DNA from: Bhargavaea changchunensis
Lineage (GTDB): Bacteria; Bacillota; Bacilli; Bacillales_A; Planococcaceae
NCBI RefSeq assembly: GCF_042665595.1
Contig: NZ_JBHTCT010000011.1
Location: forward strand, 192,810 to 256,809
DNA: 64,000 nt
Direction: 5' to 3'
A program made the translations under genes and the position numbers. Position 1 is the stretch's first letter; each line of letters starts with the position of its first letter. Below, one piece after another: positions 17,091 to 26,283 of this stretch. A model generated the notes under the pieces. The model was not told where the DNA came from. It saw only the letters and a program-made list of their open reading frames with translations, and ran no database searches.

Positions 17091-17406
17091 TCCATCTGGC
17101 CTCCTGCCAATTTCGGATTCAGAATATCGTTTTTGTGGTATAGGTCTTTGAACTCCATCTGCAGATTTATCTGCTTACCATTAACGTGCCGAGCTTCCAA
17201 AAGGTTTCGTAAATGTGTTATCTGACCAAATCTTGTTTTCAACAACCCTTTGCATTTAGTACTAAACAGCGCAGAATCTGCAATAAAAATTATGATTTTG
17301 AAGTAAAAGGTAATTGACAATGTCGCTTTCCATATAATACATTACAAAAGCAGTGAAAAATGGTGAAGGAGGGCCGGCGTCACGCCAAAATCGGAAAACA
17401 ATCAAA

Positions 17407-17555
17407 AGCGCCTGAGCTGGGGAAATTAGAACACAGCCCCAGCAGACGAGGTGGAGGTTCATCGACAATTCGGCGGATGCCTCCCGACCGCGATGCCCGG
17501 TTGTCATGCTTTTCAGCAAAACACACAAGCGATTGTGTGACACAGAAGGGAAAGC
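17407..17555 (+). ncRNA. glmS ribozyme: glmS ribozyme (glucosamine-6-phosphate sensing)
   Basis: The leader of glmS holds the conserved ribozyme core. A cleavage-site AGCGCC lies at 17407-17412, with cleavage expected between A17407 and G17408. It is followed by a GCTGGGG/CCCCAGC stem. GACGAGGTGGAGGTT and CGGCGGATGCCTCCCG at 17447-17489 match the catalytic core. A P4-like stem with ACACA/TGTGT ends near 17555. Glucosamine-6-phosphate activates self-cleavage and so lowers glmS expression. Confidence 0.95.
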
Positions 17556-17577
17556 CGGCATCAATAGCCGCATACGG

Positions 17578-17606
17578 GAGCAGGAACTGCCTGCTCGTGC
17601 GGAATA
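17578..17606 (+). other. Extra hairpin between ribozyme and glmS
   Basis: GAGCAGG and CCTGCTC pair around a 5-nt loop and are framed by CCGCA/TGCGG. There is no T-run after it, so it is probably an RNA structure or mRNA-stability element of the leader and not a terminator. Confidence 0.45.
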
Positions 17607-17697
17607 CCCCAACTTGCATGAACAGCGCCCACTGTCCGTTTTAAAAACGGAAAACCGGACGCTTATTTGACATTGACTGAAATCGGAGGAATTGAAT

Positions 17698-19500
17698 ATG
17701 TGCGGAATTGTAGGCTATATCGGTGAAACAGATGCCAAGGAAATCTTGTTGAGAGGGCTGGAAAAGTTGGAATACCGCGGATACGATTCGGCGGGAATTG
17801 CTGTGGTAAACCAGGAAGGAGTGTCGCTCTTCAAATCAAAGGGGCGGATTGCAGACCTGCGCAGCATTGTGGATGAATCGACTGAAGCCCAAACCGGAAT
17901 CGGTCACACACGATGGGCGACGCATGGCGTGCCAAACGTGAAAAATGCGCATCCGCATCAGGATGTTTCCGGCCGCTTTACGCTCGTACACAACGGAGTT
18001 ATTGAGAACTATGAAAAGCTCCGCCGCGAGGAACTTGCTGATGTGCAGCTGGTCTCGGATACCGATACGGAAATCATCGTCCAGCTGATTGCCAAATTTG
18101 TCTTTCAAGGAATGACAACGGAGGAGGCGTTCGCCGAAACGCTGGATATGCTTCACGGTTCGTATGCCATCGCCCTGCTTGATGAAGAAGATCCGGATAC
18201 GATCTTCGTTGCCAAAAACAAGTCGCCGCTTCTCGTCGGCCTCGGAAAAGGATTTAATGTGGTCGCTTCCGATGCGATGGCGATGCTTCAGGTCACCGAC
18301 CAATTCGTAGAGCTGCATGACGGGGAAATGGTGATTGTTACGAAGGAAGATGTCCGGATTCGGACTGTTTCCGGAATAGCAGTCAGCCGTGATCCGTACA
18401 CAGCCGAGCTGGATGCTTCGGATATCGAGAAAGGCACCTATCCGCACTATATGCTGAAGGAAATCGATGAACAGCCGGCTGTATTAAGGAAGATCATCCA
18501 AGCCTATCAGGATGAAGACGGGAAGTTCAGCCTGGAGCGGGAAACCCTTGAAGCTATCAATCGTGCCGACAGGATCTATGTCATCGCTGCGGGAACAAGC
18601 TACCATGCGGGTCTTGTAGGGAAGGAATTCTTTGAAAAGCTGGCGGGTGTGCCGACCGAAGTTCATATCTCCAGTGAATTCGGCTACAACATGCCGCTTC
18701 TTTCCGAAAGGCCGCTGTTCGTCTTTATCTCTCAATCGGGTGAGACGGCAGACAGCCGCCAGGTGCTCGTCAAGATCAAGGAACTTGGCCATCCTTCCCT
18801 GACTGTGACGAATGTGCCGGGCTCTACCCTGTCACGCGAAGCGGATCACACGGTCCTGCTTCATGCCGGTCCTGAAATCGCTGTGGCCTCGACTAAAGCC
18901 TATACCGCCCAGGTTGCGGTGCTCGCCATCCTTGCAGCCCTTGCTGCCGAAGCGAAAGGCAGAGAAATCGGATTCGACCTGATCCGGGAGCTTGGTATCG
19001 CCGCGAATGCCGTCCAGACAATGATTGTCAGGAAAGAGGAAATGGAAGGCCTCTCCTTCGACTTCCTTGAACTGAGCCGGAACGCATTCTTTATCGGACG
19101 TGGCCTTGATTATCACGTCAGCCTGGAAGGAGCGCTCAAGCTCAAAGAGATTTCTTATATCCAAGCGGAAGGATTCGCCGGCGGGGAATTAAAGCACGGG
19201 ACCATCGCCCTCATCGAGGAAGGTACGCCTGTGTTTGCGCTGGCCACTCAGGAAGCCGTCAGCCCAAATATCCGGGGCAATGTCAAAGAAGTCGGTGCCC
19301 GCGGGGCCAAGTCGTGCATCATTTCGATGGAAGGCATTGAAGAGGAAGGCGACCGGATCGTCATCCCTTCCGTCCACCCGATGCTGACACCACTTGTTTC
19401 GGTCATCCCGCTCCAGCTGATCAGCTACTACGCGGCTCTTCACCGCGGATGTGACGTGGATAAGCCGCGCAATCTGGCGAAGTCTGTCACTGTAGAATGA
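17698..19500 (+). CDS. glmS: Glutamine-fructose-6-phosphate aminotransferase
   Basis: This enzyme makes glucosamine-6-phosphate from fructose-6-phosphate and glutamine, the entry to amino-sugar and peptidoglycan synthesis. The 600-residue protein begins MCGIVGYIG; after Met removal Cys1 is the glutaminase nucleophile. The N-terminal amidotransferase domain includes GHTRWATHG. It is followed by two SIS domains (around residues 285-600), with the C-terminal DKPRNLAKSVTVE. The ATG at 17698 follows GGAGG. Expression is controlled by the upstream ribozyme. Confidence 0.98.
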   Translation: MCGIVGYIGETDAKEILLRGLEKLEYRGYDSAGIAVVNQEGVSLFKSKGRIADLRSIVDESTEAQTGIGHTRWATHGVPNVKNAHPHQDVSGRFTLVHNGVIENYEKLRREELADVQLVSDTDTEIIVQLIAKFVFQGMTTEEAFAETLDMLHGSYAIALLDEEDPDTIFVAKNKSPLLVGLGKGFNVVASDAMAMLQVTDQFVELHDGEMVIVTKEDVRIRTVSGIAVSRDPYTAELDASDIEKGTYPHYMLKEIDEQPAVLRKIIQAYQDEDGKFSLERETLEAINRADRIYVIAAGTSYHAGLVGKEFFEKLAGVPTEVHISSEFGYNMPLLSERPLFVFISQSGETADSRQVLVKIKELGHPSLTVTNVPGSTLSREADHTVLLHAGPEIAVASTKAYTAQVAVLAILAALAAEAKGREIGFDLIRELGIAANAVQTMIVRKEEMEGLSFDFLELSRNAFFIGRGLDYHVSLEGALKLKEISYIQAEGFAGGELKHGTIALIEEGTPVFALATQEAVSPNIRGNVKEVGARGAKSCIISMEGIEEEGDRIVIPSVHPMLTPLVSVIPLQLISYYAALHRGCDVDKPRNLAKSVTVE

Positions 19501-19518
19501 TTTTCAGAAAAACGATTC

Positions 19519-19549
19519 AAGGCTCCGGTATATATTCCGGAGCCTTTCT
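19519..19549 (+). terminator. Terminator of glmS
   Basis: The stem AAGGCTCCGG / CCGGAGCCTTT has a TATATATT loop and is followed by CTTTAT. Confidence 0.85.
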
Positions 19550-19600
19550 TTATCAATCCCCCATATGTCTGATCAGCTTTTCGGAAAAGGGAGGGACGGG

Positions 19601-20392
19601 ATGCTTGAAATGAATCCGGAAGACTTTGTACTGAAGCCGGCACTCGCAACGGTCCATTGCGAGCCGGATTGGAGATGGAAGAGAAGGAATCATCCCATGC
19701 CGAATTATGATCTGTTCTACGTATGGAACGGAGAAGGAACCGTCGTGTTGAACAAACGGACTTATGATGTGGGGAAGGGGCATTGTTTCTTGTTCCGGCC
19801 CGGTGATGAGATAGAGGCCCATCATAATCCCCAGAATCCTTTTGTCCTTACTTATATTCATTTCGACCTGGAGAGTGTCCCAAGAGAGACTCCGCGCCCG
19901 CACAGATTGCTGGCTGAATCGATTAGCTTCGAGTCGTTGCTGAGCCGGTATATCCGGCTGTTTCTGTTTGATACCTATGGCGCCGAAACTGAAGGGAAAC
20001 TGATCCTCAAACAACTCATGATCCATCTGCTGAGAGAAGACCACGGATCGATGTCCAAGGAAGCGGACAGCACCAGCAGAAGGCTGGAGGAAACCATCCA
20101 TGAAATCGCCAACTATATCCAGCGACATCCGGCAGAGCGGCATACTGTAGTGAGCCTGGCGGATAGGGCCCTTCTGTCCGAACGATACTTCTCCAAAATA
20201 TTTAAACAGATGATTGGACACACCGTAAAGTCCTATGTGATCCACTGCCGGATCAAACGAGCCGAACATCTTCTGCACTTTACCGGGATGAACGTAACGG
20301 AAACTGCACATGCGCTCGGTTACAGTGACCTGCATTATTTCAGCCGTCAATTCAAGCAGTACACTGGCAAGAACCCGTCGGAAATCAGATGA
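19601..20392 (+). CDS. AraC-family transcriptional regulator
   Basis: The 263-residue protein has an N-terminal cupin-like sensing domain (YDLFYVWNGEGTVVLN, CFLFRPGDEIEAHH). The C-terminal ~100 residues form an AraC double helix-turn-helix (SLADRALLSERYFSKIFKQMIG, then VTETAHALGYSDLHYFSRQF). The ATG at 19601 follows AAAGGGAGGG; an in-frame ATG at 19565 lacks such a site. It is transcribed alone, and its effector and targets are unknown. The cupin suggests a sugar or other small ligand. Confidence 0.88.
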   Translation: MLEMNPEDFVLKPALATVHCEPDWRWKRRNHPMPNYDLFYVWNGEGTVVLNKRTYDVGKGHCFLFRPGDEIEAHHNPQNPFVLTYIHFDLESVPRETPRPHRLLAESISFESLLSRYIRLFLFDTYGAETEGKLILKQLMIHLLREDHGSMSKEADSTSRRLEETIHEIANYIQRHPAERHTVVSLADRALLSERYFSKIFKQMIGHTVKSYVIHCRIKRAEHLLHFTGMNVTETAHALGYSDLHYFSRQFKQYTGKNPSEIR

Positions 20393-20408
20393 CATGCGAA
20401 TAACGATT

Positions 20409-20450
20409 GAAGGCTGCGTGGAGTCCTAAAAGGGCTTCGCGCAGTCTTTT
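20409..20450 (+). terminator. Terminator of the AraC regulator gene
   Basis: GGCTGCGTGGAG pairs with CTTCGCGCAGTC, partly through G-U pairs. It is followed by TTTTATGTT. Confidence 0.65.
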
Positions 20451-20630
20451 ATGTTGATCGGGATATTCGGCTTATTTTTTTGAACCGGGCTATAAAAGTG
20501 CAAATCTTTATTCAAAACCTCTAACGACTTTTACTTTTCATAGCAATAAAATAAGACCAATGAATGGTTCATGAAAAATAGGCTTTTAAATCAGAGAGCC
20601 ACAGGAGTTTGAGCGGAGGAGGATGATAAT

Positions 20631-21863
20631 TTGGACTTTATCCAGAAACAGTTTGCCGAACGGATCGGGGGTTCCCGTTTCGGGATGGACAATGAAGTAT
20701 ACAAGTTCGAGAAGATCAAGCGGGCCAAGCGGGAAACGCTTCAGAAAAGTCCGGACAAAGCATTGATCGACCTGGGTGTCGGAGAGCCGGATGCCATGGC
20801 GGATGACGGTGTGCTCAGGGAACTGATGATCGAGAGCAGAAAGCCGGAAAACCGGTTTTATGCCGACAACGGGATACCGGAATTCAGACGGGCAGCAGCT
20901 GCTTACATGCAAGAAGTGTTCGGAGTGGCCGGCCTCGATCCCGAAACGGAGATCAATCATGTGATCGGGACAAAATCTGCCCTGGCCATGCTGCCCCAGG
21001 TGCTGATCAATCCCGGAGATGTATCGATCGTCACGACGCCCGGATATCCGGTTCTTGCAACCCATACCCGGTATCTGGGAGGTGAAGTCGTCAAGCTGCC
21101 GCTGAAGGAGGAAAATGGATTCTTGCCGGATCTGCGGGCTATCCCCGAAGAGACATTGGAAAAAGCGAAGCTGCTGTACCTGAACTACCCGAATAACCCG
21201 ACCGGGGCGGTGGCCGGCATTAAATTCTTTGAAGAGGTCGTTCGTTTCGCCAAAGAACACGAACTGATCGTCGTCCATGATGCCGCATATGCGGCCTTGG
21301 TGTTCGACGGAAACAAGCCGCTCAGTTTCTTGTCGGTCCCCGGGGCAAAAGAAGTTGGGGTGGAATTGCACTCACTGTCCAAGTCGTTCAATATGACCGG
21401 TTGGCGGATCGGGTTTATCGCGGGAAATGCCATACTGATCGCTGCCTTGGCGGCAGTGAAAGACAACAGTGATTCCGGCCAGTTCATTCCGATCCAGAAA
21501 GCGGCCACCTATGCACTGGCCCATCCGGAAATCACGATAGAAACGGCTGAAAAGTACTCGAGAAGGCATGACGAACTATCATCCATATTGCGTGAAAGCG
21601 GATTGGACGCCATTAAACCAAAAGGGTCCTTCTTCCTCTATGTAAAAGTGCCTGCCGGAGTCGAAAACGGTCCAGCATTTGTAGATGCCGAAGCATTCAG
21701 CCACTATCTGATTCAAGAGCACTCGATTTCAACTGTCCCCTGGAATGATGCCGGTTCTTACGTCCGCTTCTCAGTGACCTTTGAGGCAGTAGGGCCGATC
21801 GAAGAGCAAATGGTTCTTGACGAAATCAGAAACAGGCTCCGGTCATGCAAGTTCTTCTTTTGA
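20631..21863 (+). CDS. dapL: LL-diaminopimelate aminotransferase
   Basis: This PLP enzyme converts tetrahydrodipicolinate directly to LL-diaminopimelate, bypassing acylated intermediates. The 410-residue class I aminotransferase has LGVGEPD near residue 48, YLNYPNNPTGA and the PLP lysine in HSLSKSFNMTGWR. Its position 12 bp before dapF supports the diaminopimelate assignment over a general aminotransferase. The TTG at 20631 follows GGAGGAGG; no in-frame ATG is near. It opens a dapL-dapF-glnA-asnB cluster. Confidence 0.88.
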   Translation: MDFIQKQFAERIGGSRFGMDNEVYKFEKIKRAKRETLQKSPDKALIDLGVGEPDAMADDGVLRELMIESRKPENRFYADNGIPEFRRAAAAYMQEVFGVAGLDPETEINHVIGTKSALAMLPQVLINPGDVSIVTTPGYPVLATHTRYLGGEVVKLPLKEENGFLPDLRAIPEETLEKAKLLYLNYPNNPTGAVAGIKFFEEVVRFAKEHELIVVHDAAYAALVFDGNKPLSFLSVPGAKEVGVELHSLSKSFNMTGWRIGFIAGNAILIAALAAVKDNSDSGQFIPIQKAATYALAHPEITIETAEKYSRRHDELSSILRESGLDAIKPKGSFFLYVKVPAGVENGPAFVDAEAFSHYLIQEHSISTVPWNDAGSYVRFSVTFEAVGPIEEQMVLDEIRNRLRSCKFFF

Positions 21864-21875
21864 GGAGGTGAGGAA

Positions 21876-22739
21876 TTGAAGTTCACGAAGATGCACGGAC
21901 TTGGCAACACTTATGTGATATTCAACCAGCTGGATGATCCGGGCAACGTCCTGGAAGAAGATCGGTATCCCGAACTGTCCAGGAAAGTATCAGAAATCAA
22001 ATTTGGAATCGGTTCTGACGGAATCATCCTGATCGGCAACTCGCAGAAGGCAGATTTCAAGATGAGGATTTTCAATGAGGATGGTTCGGAAGCGAAAAAC
22101 TGCGGCAACGGCCTACGTTGCGTGGCGAAATATGTTTTCGACCATGGATATGCCAGCCGTAGGAACTTCACGATCGAGACACTGGGCGGGATTGTCAGTG
22201 TGGAAATGGAAGAAGGCCGGACAGGTGAGGACCATTTCAGCTTCGTATCAGTGGACATGGGGAAGCCGGGGCTGCAGAAGGGGTCGATTCCGATGCAGGG
22301 AGATCCGGACACCCGGACCATCGATGAACTCCACACCTTTGACGATCAATCACTGCGCATCACCTGTATTTCAATAGGAAATCCGCATGCAATCATTTTC
22401 ACCGAGGATGTGCAAGCCGTCGAAGTGGAGCGGCTCGGCCCCCTCATTGAGTATTCCAGCCTGTTCCCGGAACGGGTGAATGTCGGCTGGGTCCAGGTGA
22501 AGGGTTCCCGGGAAATCGAGTATCGGGTCTGGGAAAGGGGATCCGGCATCACGATGGCATGCGGCACAGGCGCCTGTGCGGCCGTGGTCGCAGCGTCGCT
22601 CAATGGACTGGTTGATCTTCATCAACCCATCACCGTTCATTTGCCGGGAGGAGATCTGGAAATCATCTGGGATGGGGAGGGGCACGTCAGGAAAAGGGGA
22701 GAAGCCGTCTATATCTGCTCAGGGGAACTCATTGTCTGA
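21876..22739 (+). CDS. dapF: Diaminopimelate epimerase
   Basis: This enzyme interconverts LL- and meso-diaminopimelate, the step after DapL, giving the precursor of lysine and of diaminopimelate-type peptidoglycan. The 287-residue protein has both catalytic cysteines: NCGNGLRC around residue 73 and ACGTGACAA around residue 228. The TTG at 21876 follows GAGGAGGTGAGG. It lies 12 bp after dapL and 31 bp before glnA. Confidence 0.96.
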   Translation: MKFTKMHGLGNTYVIFNQLDDPGNVLEEDRYPELSRKVSEIKFGIGSDGIILIGNSQKADFKMRIFNEDGSEAKNCGNGLRCVAKYVFDHGYASRRNFTIETLGGIVSVEMEEGRTGEDHFSFVSVDMGKPGLQKGSIPMQGDPDTRTIDELHTFDDQSLRITCISIGNPHAIIFTEDVQAVEVERLGPLIEYSSLFPERVNVGWVQVKGSREIEYRVWERGSGITMACGTGACAAVVAASLNGLVDLHQPITVHLPGGDLEIIWDGEGHVRKRGEAVYICSGELIV

Positions 22740-22770
22740 ACTTACCTAAATAGAAAAGGAGCTGGGGGAA

Positions 22771-24096
22771 ATGGATAAACAGCGAGTGATGGAATTGGTG
22801 AAAGAAGAGAACGTGCGGTTTATCCGCCTGCAGTTCACTGACCTGTTCGGGACGATCAAAAATGTGGAGATCCCGGTCAGCCAGCTCCCGAAAGCGCTGG
22901 ACAACAAGATGATGTTTGATGGCTCTTCTATTGAAGGGTTTGTACGAATCGAAGAATCCGACATGTATCTGTGCCCGGACCTTGATACGTTCGTCATCTT
23001 CCCGTGGACATCCGAAAAAGGAAAGGTAGCCCGTCTGATTTGCGACATTGCCCATCCGGACGGAACGCCATTTGAAGGGGATCCGCGTGCCAACCTGAAG
23101 CGGGTGCTGATAGAGATGGAAGAACTGGGTTTTACCCATTTCAATCTGGGTCCTGAACCGGAATTTTTCCTCTTCAAGCTGGACGTAAACGGGAATCCGA
23201 CGCTTGAACTCAGTGACAGCGGAGGCTATTTCGACCTGGCGCCGACAGACCTGGGGGAAAACTGCCGGCGTGATATCGTACTTGAACTCGAAGAAATGGG
23301 CTTTGAGGTGGAAGCTTCCCACCATGAAGTGGCACCCGGCCAGCATGAGATCGACTTTAAATATCAGTCCGCCCTGAAGGCCTGTGATGATATCCAGACG
23401 TTTAAACTGGTCGTCAAAACGATTGCCAGGAAACACGGACTCCTGGCGACTTTCATGCCAAAGCCGCTGTTCGGCATCAATGGCTCCGGCATGCACTGCA
23501 ACCTGAGTCTCTTCAAAGGGGAAGCAAATGCTTTCTATGACCCGGACGGCCCAATGGAAATGAGCGATACCGCCAGGCACTTCCTCGCCGGAATCCTGAA
23601 GCATGCCCCAGGTTTCACAGCTATCACGAATCCGACAGTGAATTCCTATAAGCGGCTCGTTCCGGGCTACGAGGCACCTTGCTATGTGGCATGGTCATGC
23701 AGAAACCGGAGCCCGCTCATCCGTATTCCGGCATCAAGGGGGTTAAGCACCCGTGTTGAGGTCCGGAGCGTCGACCCGTCCGCAAATCCGTATCTGGCAA
23801 TGGCTGTGCTCCTGTCTGCCGGGCTGGATGGCGTCAAAAATCAACTAAAGGCGCCGGAGCCGATCGATCAAAACATCTACGACATGTCCCGGAAGGAGAG
23901 AAGCGAAAACGGGATAATTGACCTTCCGTCCACACTGGCCCATGCCCTGGAATTGCTGAAAGAAGATGAAGTGATCATCAAGGGCTTGGGGGACCACTTG
24001 TTTGAACACTTTGTGGAGTCCAAGGAAATTGAATGGGATATGTTCCGTATTCAGATCCATCCTTGGGAGCGGGAACAATATCTGACTCAATATTAA
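22771..24096 (+). CDS. glnA: Glutamine synthetase (type I)
   Basis: This enzyme forms glutamine from glutamate, ammonia and ATP. The 441-residue protein is full length for the GSI-alpha class. It shows MMFDGSSIEGF, the metal and ATP motif HEVAPGQHEIDFKY, FMPKPLFGINGSGMH and NPYLAMAVLLSAG. There is no glnR gene upstream and no clear GlnR box, unlike the usual Bacillus glnRA operon, so this may be a second GS. It sits between dapF and a glutamine-dependent amidotransferase that could use its product. Confidence 0.95.
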   Translation: MDKQRVMELVKEENVRFIRLQFTDLFGTIKNVEIPVSQLPKALDNKMMFDGSSIEGFVRIEESDMYLCPDLDTFVIFPWTSEKGKVARLICDIAHPDGTPFEGDPRANLKRVLIEMEELGFTHFNLGPEPEFFLFKLDVNGNPTLELSDSGGYFDLAPTDLGENCRRDIVLELEEMGFEVEASHHEVAPGQHEIDFKYQSALKACDDIQTFKLVVKTIARKHGLLATFMPKPLFGINGSGMHCNLSLFKGEANAFYDPDGPMEMSDTARHFLAGILKHAPGFTAITNPTVNSYKRLVPGYEAPCYVAWSCRNRSPLIRIPASRGLSTRVEVRSVDPSANPYLAMAVLLSAGLDGVKNQLKAPEPIDQNIYDMSRKERSENGIIDLPSTLAHALELLKEDEVIIKGLGDHLFEHFVESKEIEWDMFRIQIHPWEREQYLTQY

Positions 24097-24140
24097 GCCG
24101 CCGCAGCCTGTGAAAAACTTAATAGAAAGAGTGAGCATGA

Positions 24141-25988
24141 ATGTGCGGAATAACCGGTTGGGCAGATTGGCAGCGGGATCTCAGTCAGCAAGCGCCGGTG
24201 ATACAGTCAATGGCCACCACACTTTCAAGACGCGGGCCGGATGCGTTGAACATATGGTGTTCCCGGCATCTGGCCCTCGGCCACACACGTCTGACCGTCG
24301 TCGACCCTGCCGGAGGATCACAGCCAATGACCAAAGAGTCACAGGGCCGAACCTATCGGATTGTCTACAACGGAGAGCTTTACAATACAGAGGAAATCAG
24401 AAAAGAACTGATCGGCAAGGGTTATCCGTTCCACTCACGTTCCGATACGGAAGTGCTGCTGACCGCCTATATCGAATGGGGAGAACGTTGCCTGGAGCGG
24501 CTGAACGGAATTTTTGCCTTCGGAATATGGGATGAGTCTCTGGACCGGCTTTTCCTTGCGAGAGACCGGTTGGGTGTGAAGCCGCTATTCTATCATGCTG
24601 ATCCCGATTCCCTGATGTTTGCTTCAGAGATCAAAGCGATTTTGGTGCACCCGGAGATGAGAGCCGAAGTCGACAGAGACGGGTTAAGAGAGGTTTTCGG
24701 ATTGGGTCCCTCACGCAGTCCGGGAAACGGTGTCCTTCGTGGAATCGAAGAGCTTCGGCCGGCGCACGCCATGGTTTTTGACAGAAGCGGCCTCCGAAAA
24801 TGGCGTTACTGGAATGTGGAAAGCAGGAAGCATAACGAAGACCTGACTGAAACATTGGAAAAGGTTTCATTCCTCTTGAAAGATTCAATCAGGCGGCAGC
24901 TCATCGCAGATGTTCCGGTCTGTACCTTCCTGTCGGGAGGGTTGGATTCCAGCATCATCACTGCGGTTGCTGCAGAACGGTTCAGAGAAGAGGGAAGAGG
25001 GCAGCTGAACACGTATTCGATCGACTATGAACAGAATCGGCACTATTTCAAATCAAGTGCCTTCCAGCCGGATCAGGATGCGCCATGGATCGATAAAGTC
25101 TCGGACTACATCGGTACGGCACATCATGCCAAGGTGATTGATCATCAGACACTGGTCAATGGGCTGGACAGGGCGGTACAAGTTCGTGATCTCCCCGGGA
25201 TGGCCGACGTGGACGCTTCTCTCCTATGGTTCTGTGAGCAGATCCGGCAGGACCATGTAGTGGCCTTGTCGGGGGAATGCGCGGACGAGATTTTCGGGGG
25301 ATACCCGTGGTTTCACAGGTCTGATCTCCTAAAGGATAGCCGGTTTCCGTGGATGACATCACAGGAAGAAAGAGCAGGATTGCTGCTTGAGAGGTGGCAG
25401 AAGAAACTTTCACTCCAGGAGTATGTAAAGGAATGCTATGAACGGACAATTGCCGAGGTCCCGGGGCTTGATGGAGAGGATTTGATAGAAGCCAGGCGAA
25501 GAGAGATGTTTTACCTGAACATGACATGGTTCATGCAGACGTTGCTGGAGCGGAAAGACCGGATGAGCATGGGAGCCGGCCTGGAGGTTCGTGTTCCGTT
25601 TGCCGATCATCGACTCGTCGAATATGCCTGGAATATTCCATGGGAAATGAAAATGTTGGAGGGCCGTGAAAAGGGGCTTCTGAGAAAAGCGATGGAAGGG
25701 GTTCTCCCTAATGAAATACTCAATCGCAAAAAGAGCCCGTATCCGAAAACCCACCACCCTGCATACATGAAGCTGGTAAAGGAAAAGCTGCAGGGCATTC
25801 TTGAGAAACCTTCACCGCTTTGGGAGATTGTTTCAAAGGAAAAAGTCAAAGAGATCCTCGACTCCGACGGTTCCTCTTTCAAGGCGCCTTGGTTCGGCCA
25901 ACTGATGACCGCACCCCAACTGATCTCACATCTGTCACAGATCCACACATGGTTCGATCATTACAGCATTGATATTATCGAAAGCTGA
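24141..25988 (+). CDS. Asparagine synthetase, glutamine-hydrolysing (AsnB/AsnO type)
   Basis: The 615-residue protein starts MCGITGWADW with the nucleophilic Cys2 of the glutaminase domain. The synthetase domain has the PP-loop SGGLDSSI near residue 265 and GECADEIFGGYPW. The start resembles B. subtilis AsnO more than AsnB. AsnB of B. subtilis amidates meso-diaminopimelate in the cell wall, so its place in a cluster with dapL and dapF makes a similar role possible here, but asparagine synthesis is equally compatible. It ends the cluster and is followed by a terminator. Confidence 0.9.
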   Translation: MCGITGWADWQRDLSQQAPVIQSMATTLSRRGPDALNIWCSRHLALGHTRLTVVDPAGGSQPMTKESQGRTYRIVYNGELYNTEEIRKELIGKGYPFHSRSDTEVLLTAYIEWGERCLERLNGIFAFGIWDESLDRLFLARDRLGVKPLFYHADPDSLMFASEIKAILVHPEMRAEVDRDGLREVFGLGPSRSPGNGVLRGIEELRPAHAMVFDRSGLRKWRYWNVESRKHNEDLTETLEKVSFLLKDSIRRQLIADVPVCTFLSGGLDSSIITAVAAERFREEGRGQLNTYSIDYEQNRHYFKSSAFQPDQDAPWIDKVSDYIGTAHHAKVIDHQTLVNGLDRAVQVRDLPGMADVDASLLWFCEQIRQDHVVALSGECADEIFGGYPWFHRSDLLKDSRFPWMTSQEERAGLLLERWQKKLSLQEYVKECYERTIAEVPGLDGEDLIEARRREMFYLNMTWFMQTLLERKDRMSMGAGLEVRVPFADHRLVEYAWNIPWEMKMLEGREKGLLRKAMEGVLPNEILNRKKSPYPKTHHPAYMKLVKEKLQGILEKPSPLWEIVSKEKVKEILDSDGSSFKAPWFGQLMTAPQLISHLSQIHTWFDHYSIDIIES

Positions 25989-25994
25989 AGAGAG

Positions 25995-26021
25995 CAGCAG
26001 GACACATTCCTGCTGTTTTTT
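25995..26021 (+). terminator. Terminator of the dapL-dapF-glnA-asnB unit
   Basis: CAGCAGGA and TCCTGCTG pair around a 5-nt loop and are followed by TTTTTTG. Confidence 0.85.
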
Positions 26022-26079
26022 GCCGTCACCAGAACTGCCCTTGATGTTTTTTTGGTGTAAAGTGAATCTATAGGAGATG

Positions 26080-26247
26080 AACGGCTTGAAAGGATGAACG
26101 GTCAACGTTACCAACGAGGATTTAGAACCGCTCGGGGTCAGGACTGGAGACCAGTTGGTGGTGCCCGTGATGACAGCTCAATGCCAAACCTGCAACGATG
26201 TAAATCTGTCTGAGATTGAGCAGGGGGTTCAATCGGGAATACAGTAA
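26080..26247 (+). other. Possible small gene with an internal stop
   Basis: Between asnB and the flavin reductase gene a frame starts ATG-AAC-GGC-TTG at 26077-26090, meets TGA after six codons, then stays open for about 50 codons. The second part includes LEPLGVRTGDQLVVPV, CQTCNDVN and SEIEQGVQSG. It reads like protein, but no start codon follows the stop near its beginning. It may be a decayed small gene or chance. Confidence 0.25.
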
Positions 26248-26283
26248 TCAGGGAATTCACTATGGAAAGAGGTAGAAGCATAC

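Noticed and set aside
17087..17320. Minus-strand frame of 77 codons upstream of the anti-sigma-like gene
   Set aside because: It ends in an ATGA overlap, but has no convincing start or ribosome binding site, an odd composition and no family resemblance. It is most likely leader sequence.
17314..17338. TTGACA and TATAAT before the glmS ribozyme
   Set aside because: The spacing is 13 bp, too short for a standard sigma-A promoter, so it is not annotated.
17360..17644. Plus-strand frame of 94 codons before glmS
   Set aside because: It coincides with the glmS ribozyme, whose conserved structure explains the sequence.
19553..20395. Minus-strand frame of 280 codons
   Set aside because: It is antisense to the AraC regulator, whose helix-turn-helix motifs are unmistakable.
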